NCBI GenBank assembly: GCA_020523885.1 | Contig: JAJAPY010000003.1 | Location: forward strand, 186,001 to 250,000 | Direction of reading: 5' to 3' | DNA: 64,000 bases | Source: Candidatus Liberimonas magnetica | GTDB lineage: Bacteria > Elusimicrobiota > Endomicrobiia > Endomicrobiales > JAFGIL01 | In this document: positions 36,205-45,067 of the stretch, in pieces | Layout: the number at the start of each line of letters is the position of its first letter | How positions within the stretch are numbered: position 1 is the first letter of the stretch | Notes under the pieces: model-generated | Seen by the model: only the letters and a program-made list of their open reading frames with translations | What the model was told of the DNA's origin: nothing | Database searches by the model: none | Made by a program: the position numbers and the translations under genes

Positions 36205-36978
36205 ATGACCAAAAGCTTTAGCAGGAATATCGGACTAATATCCGAGAAAGAACAGGATAAACTTCAAAATTCAACAGTTGCTATAGCAGGGGTTGGAGGA
36301 GTCGGAGGGTTCCCTGCAGAACGTTTAGCCCGTTTAGGTATTGGGCATTTGAAAATAGCGGACCCGGAAAGTTTTTCCGAAACCGATATTAACAGGCAGT
36401 TCGGAGCTACAAAGGAAACCATAGGTAAAAAGAAAGTAGACGTAATTGAAAAATTAGTAAAAGAAATAAACCCGGACATAGTTGTCAATAAATTCGGCGA
36501 CGGTATTAAGGAAAATAATGTTAATGAATTCCTCAAGGGGACCGATCTCGTCATAGACGCTATAGAATTTTTTATATTTGGACCAAGAATGTTGTTATAC
36601 CCAAAGGCCAGAAAAACAGGGAAGATTATTCTGCTTTCAGGAGCGGTCGGCTTCGGCGCACCTCTTTTTGTGTTCTCGCCCGAAGGCATGACTATGGAAG
36701 AATATTTTAATGTCCCCAAGGACAAAAACAGACTTGATAAATTTCAGATCCCTCTAAATAAAATGTGCCCGGTTGCCTTAGACTATATACCAAAAGAATT
36801 GATAGAAGACATTTATAAAGGAAAACACCATGTACCTACCTTAAGCCCTATATGCGCATTGGCCGGCAGCCTGTTAGCTATGGAAACGGTATTCAGGCTT
36901 CTTGGTAAAAGAACTGGTGGCTATGTCCCTTATCATACTTATATCGATTTATATAAACAAGAATTAATAATTCTATAA
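36205..36978 (+). CDS. E1/ThiF/MoeB-like adenylyltransferase
   Basis: 257 residues. The N-terminal Rossmann motif 'VAIAGVGGVGGFPAERLARLGIG' and 'DPESFSETDINRQFGA' are those of ThiF/MoeB/ubiquitin-E1 enzymes (the Asp and Arg bind ATP). They activate a carboxyl end by adenylation, usually of a small protein, sometimes of an amino acid or peptide. The CxxC zinc pairs common in ThiF are absent and there is no rhodanese domain. There is no ubiquitin-like or precursor-peptide gene nearby. It sits between the methyltransferase and the tandem radical SAM pair. Ribosome site GAGAGGG. Confidence 0.85.
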   Translation: MTKSFSRNIGLISEKEQDKLQNSTVAIAGVGGVGGFPAERLARLGIGHLKIADPESFSETDINRQFGATKETIGKKKVDVIEKLVKEINPDIVVNKFGDGIKENNVNEFLKGTDLVIDAIEFFIFGPRMLLYPKARKTGKIILLSGAVGFGAPLFVFSPEGMTMEEYFNVPKDKNRLDKFQIPLNKMCPVALDYIPKELIEDIYKGKHHVPTLSPICALAGSLLAMETVFRLLGKRTGGYVPYHTYIDLYKQELIIL

Positions 36979-37002
36979 TTGACAAATTACAAGGCGGCCT
37001 TT

Positions 37003-38655
37003 ATGTCTACAAAAAGTATTTTGATAAATTACGGTGGATATCCGCGTTCAACGCGCAACTTTGTTCCTGACAACGGAGTTGCTTCTTTAGCCGGGGCACT
37101 ATTGGCTAAAGGACACACGACTACGATATTAGACTATTCTACAGTAGATATTGTTAAGAGAATATTTCCTCACCAATATAAAGATGAATTGGAAAAAATA
37201 ACGGAAAGAATAAAAATACATATTAGACAAGGAATTGATCCTGATAGAAAAGATTTGGAAGCTTTTCGCTTTATTGATAACCTGATAGAAAAATATGAGT
37301 ATGATAAAATGCTTGAAATTGCGCAGGAAATTTTTGAATATATTGAGTCTCATAAAGTTGATTTTGTCGGTATAAAATTATTTTTAGGCGATTCCTTTGA
37401 AGGTTCTGTCAGGATTGCTCAATACCTGAAAATAAAGAAGCCCGGGCTGCCTATTTTTGCAGGCGGGCCCCATGTTGATGCTTTTATGTCGAGAATATTT
37501 GATATAACAAAAGTATTTGACGTTCTCGCTTACGGTGAAGGCGAAGAAACAATATTTATGCTGGCAGAATTTGTTGAAGGAAAGAAAAGGCTTGAAGAGA
37601 TACCAAATATATTGTATCGTTCAGGCACAAAAGTGGTAATCAATCCGATGAAAAGAATCGAAGATTTGAATGCATTACCTTATCCCGTATATGATGAAGA
37701 AATTTATCCAGCTATGAAAGGCGACCAGAAAGTTAAGGTGATACTTATTGACGAAAGCAGAGGATGCCCGAATGCATGCAATTTCTGCTGCCATCCGTCT
37801 AAAAGCGGGAAAAAGGTACGGGTACGCAACCACAAGACAGTTGTTGATATTATGGAATCAATGAAGACAAAACATGACATAAAAGCATTTCGTTTTGCCG
37901 GCTCAAGCCCGCCTCCGGTGCATAAAAAACTTATTGCGCAAGAGCTATTAGATAGGAAATTAGATTTTCAATACACTACCTTTTGTGCTGTTAAAGGGGG
38001 TAAACTGGAAGATTTTGAGCTTTTGAAAAACTCGGGATGTTTTGCTATACTTTTTGGCATTGAATCAGGCAGCCAGGAAATCTTAAATAGAAGCATGAAC
38101 AAGAACGTAACCCTGGAGCAAGTCAAAAACGCTGTTGCCTTGTGCAAGAAATCCGGCATAGCAACCGTAGGAAGCGTTATAGTGCCGGCACCTTTTGAAT
38201 CCGAGGTAACAAAAAACGAAACATTGAATTTACTTAACGAGCTTGTCCTTGATTCAACTACTGTCTGTTTACCTACGCCTATCCCTGGTACAAAATGGGG
38301 AGATGACTTATTGAAATATAATTTTAACATTCCAGATGAGCGGCAATTCTGGAAAGATGCAATTGTTTTTAACTTAAAAAACTATTATCCGCAATTCTTG
38401 TGGAAACCGATGCCCGGCTACCGGCTTAATAATAAGCCGTTTAACGAAATAGCCCAAGAGACATCAGAGTTTGTGCGGAAATTAGAAAGCAGAGGATTAA
38501 CAACTCAAGCCAGCGATGAGATACTTCTTTTAGCGCATTATGCAGGGCTTTCCACAAGAGAATTCAGGGATAAAAATGACCAGTATTTCAGCGAAGGTAA
38601 TTACCAGGCTATCAGCCGAATGGTAAGCGGTATAAACAAAAATATTCTAAACTGA
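37003..38655 (+). CDS. B12-binding radical SAM protein, tandem paralogue 1
   Basis: 550 residues from ATG 37003 (AAGGCGG upstream; the open frame reaches back to a TTG at 36979 directly after the ThiF-like stop). This start matches the start of the paralogue. An insertion-rich N-terminal cobalamin-binding part (1-235; 'LPIFAGGPHVDAF', 'AYGEGEETI') precedes the radical SAM motif CPNACNFC and 'GIESGSQEILNRSM'. About 100 extra C-terminal residues follow ('KPMPGYRLNNKPFNEI'). It shares most of its length with the next gene, so the pair arose by tandem duplication. Confidence 0.86.
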   Translation: MSTKSILINYGGYPRSTRNFVPDNGVASLAGALLAKGHTTTILDYSTVDIVKRIFPHQYKDELEKITERIKIHIRQGIDPDRKDLEAFRFIDNLIEKYEYDKMLEIAQEIFEYIESHKVDFVGIKLFLGDSFEGSVRIAQYLKIKKPGLPIFAGGPHVDAFMSRIFDITKVFDVLAYGEGEETIFMLAEFVEGKKRLEEIPNILYRSGTKVVINPMKRIEDLNALPYPVYDEEIYPAMKGDQKVKVILIDESRGCPNACNFCCHPSKSGKKVRVRNHKTVVDIMESMKTKHDIKAFRFAGSSPPPVHKKLIAQELLDRKLDFQYTTFCAVKGGKLEDFELLKNSGCFAILFGIESGSQEILNRSMNKNVTLEQVKNAVALCKKSGIATVGSVIVPAPFESEVTKNETLNLLNELVLDSTTVCLPTPIPGTKWGDDLLKYNFNIPDERQFWKDAIVFNLKNYYPQFLWKPMPGYRLNNKPFNEIAQETSEFVRKLESRGLTTQASDEILLLAHYAGLSTREFRDKNDQYFSEGNYQAISRMVSGINKNILN

Positions 38656-38667
38656 CAGGAATTTAAT

Positions 38668-40320
38668 ATGTCGACAAAGAGTCTATTGATAAACTTTTCA
38701 GGCTACCCTAATGAACCATACAGCTTTGTGCCGGACAACGGCCTTGCTAATTTGGCTGCGTGTTTGATAAAAGCAAATCATTCTACAATTATTTGGGATT
38801 ATTCGAAAGTAGATATTATAAATAACTTATTTCCGTATCAGTATAATAAGTTATATCAAGATGCACTGATAAAAATAACAAGTAATTTAAAAAGTGGAGA
38901 CAATCTTTCAGGAAAAGATTTATACGAATTTCATAAATTGGAAGACGAAATAGACGCTTTTCAACATGAGAAAATGAATGAAATTGCCATTGAATTAAGC
39001 AGTTATATCGGCAAAAACTCTATAGATTTTGTCGGCATGAAATTGTGGACAGGCTTGGGATTTTATGGTGCGATGATAATTGCTAAACAGATAAAAAAAG
39101 ACCATCCAAATATCCCTATTTTCGGCGGGGGGCCGCATGTCGATTGGTTTAAGGAAATGATCTATAAAGTTACCGACGTGTTTGATGCTTTGGTGTACGG
39201 GGACGGCGAAGAAGTTATTGTAAAATTGGCAGAGCATGTGCAGGGGAAGACAAAACTTAAAGATATTCCGAATCTAATTTATAGAGAAAATGGCAGCATA
39301 TTGACTAATCCTGTAAAATGGATAGAAAATCCGGACGAACTGCCTATGCCTGTATATGACGAAGACGTTTATCCTGCCATGAAAGGAGACCAGAAAGTAA
39401 AAGTTTTTTTAGTTGATGAAAGCAGAGGGTGCCCAAATTCTTGCAGTTTTTGCATACATTCAAGAAAAGACAAAAAAAAATGGGTGACAAGAGATGCGAA
39501 TAAATTTGTTGATCAAATTGAATACCTGTCTAAAAAATACAAGGCCAGAGCTTTCAGGTTTGCCGGCACAAATACACCGCCTTCTTTTATGAAAAGCATT
39601 GCGCAAGAAATACTTAAAAGAAACCTGTCTATTATTTATTCATCCTTTATGCATGTGAGAGGCGTGTCAAAAGATTTTTTTGAGCTGCTAAAAAAGTCAG
39701 GTTGCTCTGCCCTCGCCTTCGGAGTTGAATCCGGAAGCCAAAGGATTTTAAATGAATGTATGGATAAAAAAGTGTCTGTTGAACAGATAAAAAGTGCAGT
39801 CATTTTATGTAAGCAGGCAGGTATTAAAACCGTTGTGAGTTTAATAGTTCCTGCTCCTATGGAAACCGCAGTAACACAAGAGGAGACGATGCAGTTATTG
39901 CTCGAACTTAAACCGGATTCAACTGTTGTATTTTTCCCAACATTGATTTTAGGCACAAGATGGGAAAGAGAATATGAAAAATACGGATTTACTATTAAAA
40001 ATCGGGAAGATGTTTTTAAAATAGCAATGACCCACAGGGTTAATCACTTATGCCCGCCTTTATTATGGCGCGATTTGTCCGGTTATTCATTAGACGGTAA
40101 AACATTTAAGGAACTTGGAGCGGAAACTTCAAGGTTTGTTCAAAAATTAAAGAACAGCGGTTTGGTTACGCAATTATTTGACAGCACGCTTTTAATAGCA
40201 GATTATGCCAGAATACCGCCAGGAGAACTGGCTAATCAAACTCATTCTTTTCTTTCAACCGGCGATTATGCTGCAATGGGAAAACTCATCTCTTCAATTA
40301 ATTCCTGCATGGTCAATTAA
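38668..40320 (+). CDS. B12-binding radical SAM protein, tandem paralogue 2
   Basis: 550 residues. It begins MSTKSLLINFSGYP, parallel to MSTKSILINYGGYP of the gene before it, and keeps matching blocks throughout: 'GGGPHVDWF', 'DEDVYPAMKGDQKVKV', the cluster motif CPNSCSFC, 'GVESGSQRILNECM', and a similar C-terminal extension. Both copies keep all cluster cysteines, so both should be active, perhaps in successive radical steps or on related substrates. It is the last gene of the sigma-54 locus. Confidence 0.86.
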   Translation: MSTKSLLINFSGYPNEPYSFVPDNGLANLAACLIKANHSTIIWDYSKVDIINNLFPYQYNKLYQDALIKITSNLKSGDNLSGKDLYEFHKLEDEIDAFQHEKMNEIAIELSSYIGKNSIDFVGMKLWTGLGFYGAMIIAKQIKKDHPNIPIFGGGPHVDWFKEMIYKVTDVFDALVYGDGEEVIVKLAEHVQGKTKLKDIPNLIYRENGSILTNPVKWIENPDELPMPVYDEDVYPAMKGDQKVKVFLVDESRGCPNSCSFCIHSRKDKKKWVTRDANKFVDQIEYLSKKYKARAFRFAGTNTPPSFMKSIAQEILKRNLSIIYSSFMHVRGVSKDFFELLKKSGCSALAFGVESGSQRILNECMDKKVSVEQIKSAVILCKQAGIKTVVSLIVPAPMETAVTQEETMQLLLELKPDSTVVFFPTLILGTRWEREYEKYGFTIKNREDVFKIAMTHRVNHLCPPLLWRDLSGYSLDGKTFKELGAETSRFVQKLKNSGLVTQLFDSTLLIADYARIPPGELANQTHSFLSTGDYAAMGKLISSINSCMVN

Positions 40321-40347
40321 TCCTTTTTTTAAACTCACATAATATGA

Positions 40348-40445
40348 TATAATTCTCTTTAGTAAATACGTGCTTATGCGGTGCAATAAGACGTCTTATA
40401 TAACCTCCCCGCAGCAAACTACGGGAAATAGTCAGGTTTAATTAA
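40348..40445 (+). promoter_or_regulatory. Extended -10 promoter and structured leader of a sensor kinase gene
   Basis: TGATATAAT (40345-40353) is an extended -10 box with predicted start near 40361. The leader of about 100 bases contains the palindrome ATAAGACGTCTTAT, CCCCGCAGCAAACTACGGG and a following TAGTCAGG. These words partly resemble cobalamin-riboswitch and c-di-GMP-I cores but do not fit either class completely. No obvious ribosome site precedes the ATG. Confidence 0.4.
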
Positions 40446-40460
40446 ATAAATACCCGAATT

Positions 40461-42629
40461 ATGAATAATAAATATCTGCAGGTATCAAAATACATCGGAA
40501 TATCTCTTGCAATTGGAGTATTTATATACGCTCTTTTTTTTGTCGGTAAGGCTAACCCACATTCTATTCCCTGGTTTCTATCTTTTATCTTTAATGCATT
40601 CCTATGTATTTTTGTATATCTCAATAACCGGTTTAACAAAGTTAACAGGATATTCACCATATTTAATTTATGTGGTACTCTATGGATTTTGGGGGCATTT
40701 ATCCTGCATATAGCACCCAGCGAAAGATTTGCATATAATTATACCCGGTTCTTTTCTATCGGTATGATTTTTATTCCTCCGACATTTTTACATTTTGTTA
40801 TTATTCTTACCCAGAGCAAGAACCTAACATTAAAGAAAGCCCTTAATATTGCATATATCTTTGCAGTTATATTATATGTTTTAAGCCTTAACGGCTTATT
40901 TGTTAAGGAATTTACGTGGATTGGCTGGAAGTATTATCCGCAGCCGTATATTGTTTATAAATTTTATATAATTAACTTTGTTTTCTGGATGATATTTTCA
41001 TTACTACACGTCTTTCGCAGTTACAAAAATGCGAAATCATATAAAATCAAGAATCAGCTTAAATATTTTTTCTTAGCTATTTCGGTAGGTACATTTTTCG
41101 GGTCAATGAATCTACTAACCTCCTTTGGTTTTAAAATATACCCTATAGGAGGTTTTGCAAATATCATTACACCTGCAATTTTGGCATACGCTATTGTTAA
41201 GCATCAGCTTCTTGATATTCAGGTAATTATCCGAAAAAGCGCTATCTATGGTACTTTAACTATATCATTAATAGGTATTTATGCGCTTATAGTAGGCGGT
41301 TTAACTGCTGTTTTTGGAGTAGTAGGACATTCTGGCAGTTGGTTCATCAACGGAATAGCTGGCCTTTCCATAGCTGTTCTGTTTTTACCGATGAGAGAAA
41401 AAATACAGCTTGTTATAGATAAATTATTCTTTAAAGTCAGGTATGATTATCATCAGACCCTATCGAATCTAAGCGCAGAGCTGACTTCCATAATCAGGCT
41501 GGAGAATTTGCTTGAATTATTGGTTACTCAGGTCGTAGAAACAATGCAGGTTCAAAAAGGATTTATAATGCTCTTTGACAGACAAAAAGAAGTTTTTAGT
41601 ACAATTAGCCAGCTGGGCATGGATAAGGAAGCTATTTTAAATTTTTCTATTGATAAAAATGATAAGTTTATTTCTTTTCTTGCCAAAAACAAGAAAATAG
41701 TTTATCTGGATGAAATACAAGACAGTTTTGTTGTGCCTTTAAAACAGTTGACTATGTCCTTATGCGTGCCTCTCATCACAAAAGGCAATTTAGTGGGCAT
41801 TTTAAATCTTGGTTATAGATTATCCGAGGACCAATACACAAAAGAAGATATAGAGCTCCTTACAACAATATCCAATCAAGCAGCCATCGCAGTTGAGAAT
41901 GCACAATTACACAGACAAATAATGGATACGGAAAAGGACCTTCTATCCTCAGATAAGTTCTCAGCTTTGGACACTTTCGCGGCAAACATAGCGCACGAAA
42001 TAAAAAATCCTCTTACTTCCATAAAAACATTCTGCCAGCTCCTTTACGATAAATTCAATGATAAATTATTCGTTGAAAAATTTAACAGCATAATCCCAAA
42101 AGAAATAGAACGTTTAGAAAACGTGCTGGAGAATATGCTGCATTTTAATAAAACCTTAAATGTCTCATTCGGCAAGGTGGACATTAAGCAGGTACTTGAG
42201 GAATTGATAGGTTTGTTATATTACGAGATCTATAAACAAAATATAGCGTTAAAAAAACAGTATCCCGAAACTTCTTTGGAAGTAAAAGGGAACGCAGAAC
42301 AATTAAAACAAGTCTTTATGAACCTGATATTGAACTCCATACAGGCTATGCCAAAAGGAGGCAGTTTATCTATCTCTATCAAAGAACTCATGGAAGACAA
42401 GAATAATACTCAATTTATTGAAGTTTCAGTTACAGATACAGGCTGCGGAATACCTAAAGAATCTTTGAATAAACTCTTTAAACCTTTTTATACAACTAAA
42501 CCAAAAGGTACAGGTTTAGGCCTATCTATAACCCGCAAGATCGTAAGAGAACATGAAGGGACAATAAGTGTAGAGAGCATACCTAATAGCGGGACCACCT
42601 TTATAGTTAAACTGCCTGTTTACCAATAG
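40461..42629 (+). CDS. 7TM-GAF sensor histidine kinase
   Basis: 722 residues. The first 320 or so contain about eight hydrophobic helices, the layout of the 7TM histidine-kinase N-terminal sensor. A GAF domain follows (about 340-490), then HisKA with 'AANIAHEIKNPLTSIKTF' (His512) and HATPase with 'NLILNSIQAMPKGG', 'VTDTGCGIPKE' and 'GTGLGLSITRKIV'. It senses an unknown membrane-linked or intracellular signal. The next genes are a response regulator and a hybrid kinase, separated by their own sigma-54-type promoter. Confidence 0.9.
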   Translation: MNNKYLQVSKYIGISLAIGVFIYALFFVGKANPHSIPWFLSFIFNAFLCIFVYLNNRFNKVNRIFTIFNLCGTLWILGAFILHIAPSERFAYNYTRFFSIGMIFIPPTFLHFVIILTQSKNLTLKKALNIAYIFAVILYVLSLNGLFVKEFTWIGWKYYPQPYIVYKFYIINFVFWMIFSLLHVFRSYKNAKSYKIKNQLKYFFLAISVGTFFGSMNLLTSFGFKIYPIGGFANIITPAILAYAIVKHQLLDIQVIIRKSAIYGTLTISLIGIYALIVGGLTAVFGVVGHSGSWFINGIAGLSIAVLFLPMREKIQLVIDKLFFKVRYDYHQTLSNLSAELTSIIRLENLLELLVTQVVETMQVQKGFIMLFDRQKEVFSTISQLGMDKEAILNFSIDKNDKFISFLAKNKKIVYLDEIQDSFVVPLKQLTMSLCVPLITKGNLVGILNLGYRLSEDQYTKEDIELLTTISNQAAIAVENAQLHRQIMDTEKDLLSSDKFSALDTFAANIAHEIKNPLTSIKTFCQLLYDKFNDKLFVEKFNSIIPKEIERLENVLENMLHFNKTLNVSFGKVDIKQVLEELIGLLYYEIYKQNIALKKQYPETSLEVKGNAEQLKQVFMNLILNSIQAMPKGGSLSISIKELMEDKNNTQFIEVSVTDTGCGIPKESLNKLFKPFYTTKPKGTGLGLSITRKIVREHEGTISVESIPNSGTTFIVKLPVYQ

Positions 42630-42717
42630 TTAACCCAATTTATACTTATTTATATTAACTAATAAATAAGCTTTAAATATCAAGCTTTTTGTACTATTAT
42701 ACCATATTAATTGTACT

Positions 42718-42742
42718 ATCTTTGTGCATAATGCATAAAGAT
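42718..42742. promoter_or_regulatory. Palindromic upstream activator site candidate
   Basis: ATCTTTGTGCAT and ATGCATAAAGAT are 12-base arms around a single A, with one mismatch. It is centred about 76 bases upstream of the second predicted sigma-54 start. Another TTTGTGCA follows at 42742-42749. The half-site TTTGTGC is shared with 31154-31179. Confidence 0.5.
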
Positions 42743-42779
42743 TTGTGCAATTAATAGAATGCTTGTATTTAAAAATTAC

Positions 42780-42795
42780 TGGTAATCTTTTTGCT
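42780..42795 (+). promoter_or_regulatory. Second sigma-54-type (-24/-12) promoter
   Basis: TGGTAATCTTTTTGCT has GG and GC at the strict 12-base separation and matches the consensus except T for C after TGG. Predicted start is 42806, 32 bases before the response-regulator ATG. Confidence 0.6.
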
Positions 42796-42837
42796 TATTA
42801 TTATGTAAGGGAGAAAATTGAAAAAAGGAGTTATTCA

Positions 42838-43392
42838 ATGATTAACAAAAACGTATTGATTATTGATGACGAATGTGGCGTAAGAGAATCTTTATCTGTA
42901 GCTTTGCAGAACGATTGTAGAGTAACAACAGCAGAAAGCGGAGAAGAAGGACTGAAGCTTATTAAAGAGAACTTACCCGGCCTGGTAGTACTTGATATCA
43001 ATCTACCCGGAATGGATGGAATTGAGGCCTTAAGAAATTTCAGGATCATTGATGCTTCTTTGCCTGTAATAATGATATCCGGAATGGAAGAAATTAAAAA
43101 TATCGCAGCATCCTTTCGGTTAGGCGTCATAGACTTCTTCTGTAAACCTTTTAATATAAATGAATTTAGTAGAGTTGTTAATCAAGCCCTGAGCAAAGAG
43201 GAAGAAGCAAATACAAATAACGGAGAAAACACTGTTTCTTCCGGCCTTGACGACTTTATCGAAAAAAAAGTAGATACTGCGTTACAAGACAACCTTGAAC
43301 TAAAAGACGCTCTTAAAAGTTTCGACGACCAATTTGTCGATGAAATCTTAAATGGAAATATCCGCAATACCAATAAGAACCGGCCAAGTTAA
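42838..43392 (+). CDS. Response regulator, receiver domain with short C-terminal extension
   Basis: 184 residues from ATG 42838, which has AAAGGAG seven bases upstream; the frame could open earlier at 42745, but that would place the -24/-12 promoter inside the gene. Receiver domain 1-120 with Asp53 ('LVVLDINLPGMDG') and the conserved 'CKPF' lysine loop. The last 60 residues are acidic and helical without a DNA-binding fold, so output is probably through protein contact. It is followed by a hybrid kinase. Confidence 0.87.
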   Translation: MINKNVLIIDDECGVRESLSVALQNDCRVTTAESGEEGLKLIKENLPGLVVLDINLPGMDGIEALRNFRIIDASLPVIMISGMEEIKNIAASFRLGVIDFFCKPFNINEFSRVVNQALSKEEEANTNNGENTVSSGLDDFIEKKVDTALQDNLELKDALKSFDDQFVDEILNGNIRNTNKNRPS

Positions 43393-43431
43393 ATATATTA
43401 TTTTATCGATGTCTGGTTAAAAAGGAAAACT

Positions 43432-45009
43432 ATGCCTGATGATTTCAGTACAAAGCCATCGAAAGTATATTTGAAACCGTCCTTGGAATGGTCTTCTATG
43501 CTAATTGACAACCTTAGGGAGGGGTATGCCAACTGTAAAATGCTTTACAACGGGCATAACGAGCCAGTGGATTGGACATATTTAGATGTCAACAAGGCCT
43601 TTGAAGAAATTATCGGAATAAAAAAAATTACCGGCAAAAAAACAACTGAAATTATGCCTTACCTTAAAGAATCAAACCCTGAGATATTTGAAGTTTTTGG
43701 AAGGGTGGCCTTGACAGGAAAATCAGAACAATTCAAAACCGAAATTTATCTTTTAAATAAGTGGCTGGATATAACAACTTTAAGTTCTTCTAAAGGATAC
43801 TTTTTAGCTATTTTCCAAAATATCACAGAACAAAGGCATTCGGAAGAAGAAAAGAATAAACTGCACGAGCAGCTGCTGCAATCTCAGAAAATGGACGCCA
43901 TTGGAAGGCTGGTCGGAGGTATTGCTCACGATTTCAATAACCAACTAACTGCAATATTGGGGTTTTGTAATATAGCTTTAGGAGACTTGGGCCCGGACAA
44001 TCCTGCAAGCCAGGACCTGATAGAAATAACAAAAGCCGGCGAAAAATCAGCATCATTAATACGCCAGCTGATGGCCTTTGCTCGCAAACAAGTGCTCATT
44101 CCAAAGATCCTGAACCTAAATGAGTTGATAACTGATATAAAAAAAATGCTCAGTCAGCTTATAAGTGAAAATATAAAAATCGAATTGAATCTTGAGAATA
44201 GCCTGGGTTCCATTAAGGTCGACCCGGCTCAGATCGAACAGGTCCTTCTTAATCTTATCGTAAACGCCCGCGATGCTATGCCAAAAGGCGGGCTGCTTAT
44301 TATTGAAACAAAAAATGTTGAGCTTGATGAAGAATATGCAATTATCCACCCGGAAGTACATCCTGGCCCCTACGTCAAGCTGGAGGTCGCTGATACAGGT
44401 CATGGAATGACCCAAGAAGTATTATCACATATATTTGAACCTTTTTATACTACCAAAGAATACGGGAAAGGAACAGGCCTTGGTTTATCCACTGTACACG
44501 GAATAGTAAAACAGAGCGGAGGGCACATTTCTGTTTACAGCGAGATCGGAAAAGGAACAAGCTTCAGGATATACTTTCCGCAAATTTTTGACAAAGCGCA
44601 TGTTTTACATGAAAAAGAAAGTATAAAAAATTATACAGGCAATGAGACGATTCTGCTCGTAGAAGACGAAGACGGAGTAAAAACTGTAATTAAGCGTATT
44701 TTAGAATCAAATGGTTATAAAGTAATTGAAGCATCGAGCAGTGAAGATGCCCTTAAAATATGCAGGCTGGGCGACAAAAAGATCCACTTATTGATAACTG
44801 ATGTTATTATGTCAGGCATGGACGGCAGTGAGCTTTCAACCCAAATAAAAAAAGAGTACCCTGATATAAAGGTCCTGTTTATGTCCGGCTATATAGAAGA
44901 ATATATAGTCCATAGAGGTGTATTGGACGAAGGGATCAATTTTATGCAGAAACCTATAATGCAAAAAGACCTGCTGATAAAAGTACGTGAAGTTCTGGAG
45001 AAAAAATAA
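43432..45009 (+). CDS. PAS hybrid histidine kinase with C-terminal receiver
   Basis: 525 residues, no membrane segment. PAS domain (about 20-135, 'GYANCKMLYNGHNEPVDWTYLDVNKAFEEIIGI'), HisKA with 'VGGIAHDFNNQLTAIL' (His166), HATPase ('NLIVNARDAMPKGG', 'GKGTGLGLSTVHGIV'), then a receiver domain (about 405-525) with Asp457 in 'LLITDVIMSGMDG'. This is the common PAS-HisKA-HATPase-REC layout. It is 39 bases after the response regulator, so the two probably form one unit, with phosphate passing between the receivers. Confidence 0.9.
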   Translation: MPDDFSTKPSKVYLKPSLEWSSMLIDNLREGYANCKMLYNGHNEPVDWTYLDVNKAFEEIIGIKKITGKKTTEIMPYLKESNPEIFEVFGRVALTGKSEQFKTEIYLLNKWLDITTLSSSKGYFLAIFQNITEQRHSEEEKNKLHEQLLQSQKMDAIGRLVGGIAHDFNNQLTAILGFCNIALGDLGPDNPASQDLIEITKAGEKSASLIRQLMAFARKQVLIPKILNLNELITDIKKMLSQLISENIKIELNLENSLGSIKVDPAQIEQVLLNLIVNARDAMPKGGLLIIETKNVELDEEYAIIHPEVHPGPYVKLEVADTGHGMTQEVLSHIFEPFYTTKEYGKGTGLGLSTVHGIVKQSGGHISVYSEIGKGTSFRIYFPQIFDKAHVLHEKESIKNYTGNETILLVEDEDGVKTVIKRILESNGYKVIEASSSEDALKICRLGDKKIHLLITDVIMSGMDGSELSTQIKKEYPDIKVLFMSGYIEEYIVHRGVLDEGINFMQKPIMQKDLLIKVREVLEKK

Positions 45010-45024
45010 CGATAGTGGCCCGGA

Positions 45025-45059
45025 CTATTGGGTAAACCCACCCATGGTTTAGGCAATAG
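45025..45059 (+). other. Hairpin before the SIR2-like gene
   Basis: CTATTG (45025-45030) pairs with CAATAG (45054-45059), and the interior contains GGGTAAACCC. It ends directly before the ribosome site (GAGGA) of the SIR2-like gene and might influence its translation. Confidence 0.35.
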
Positions 45060-45067
45060 AGGAATCT

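Noticed and set aside
36264-36725. 153-residue minus-strand frame
   Set aside because: Shadow of the E1-like gene, whose motifs are clear on the plus strand.
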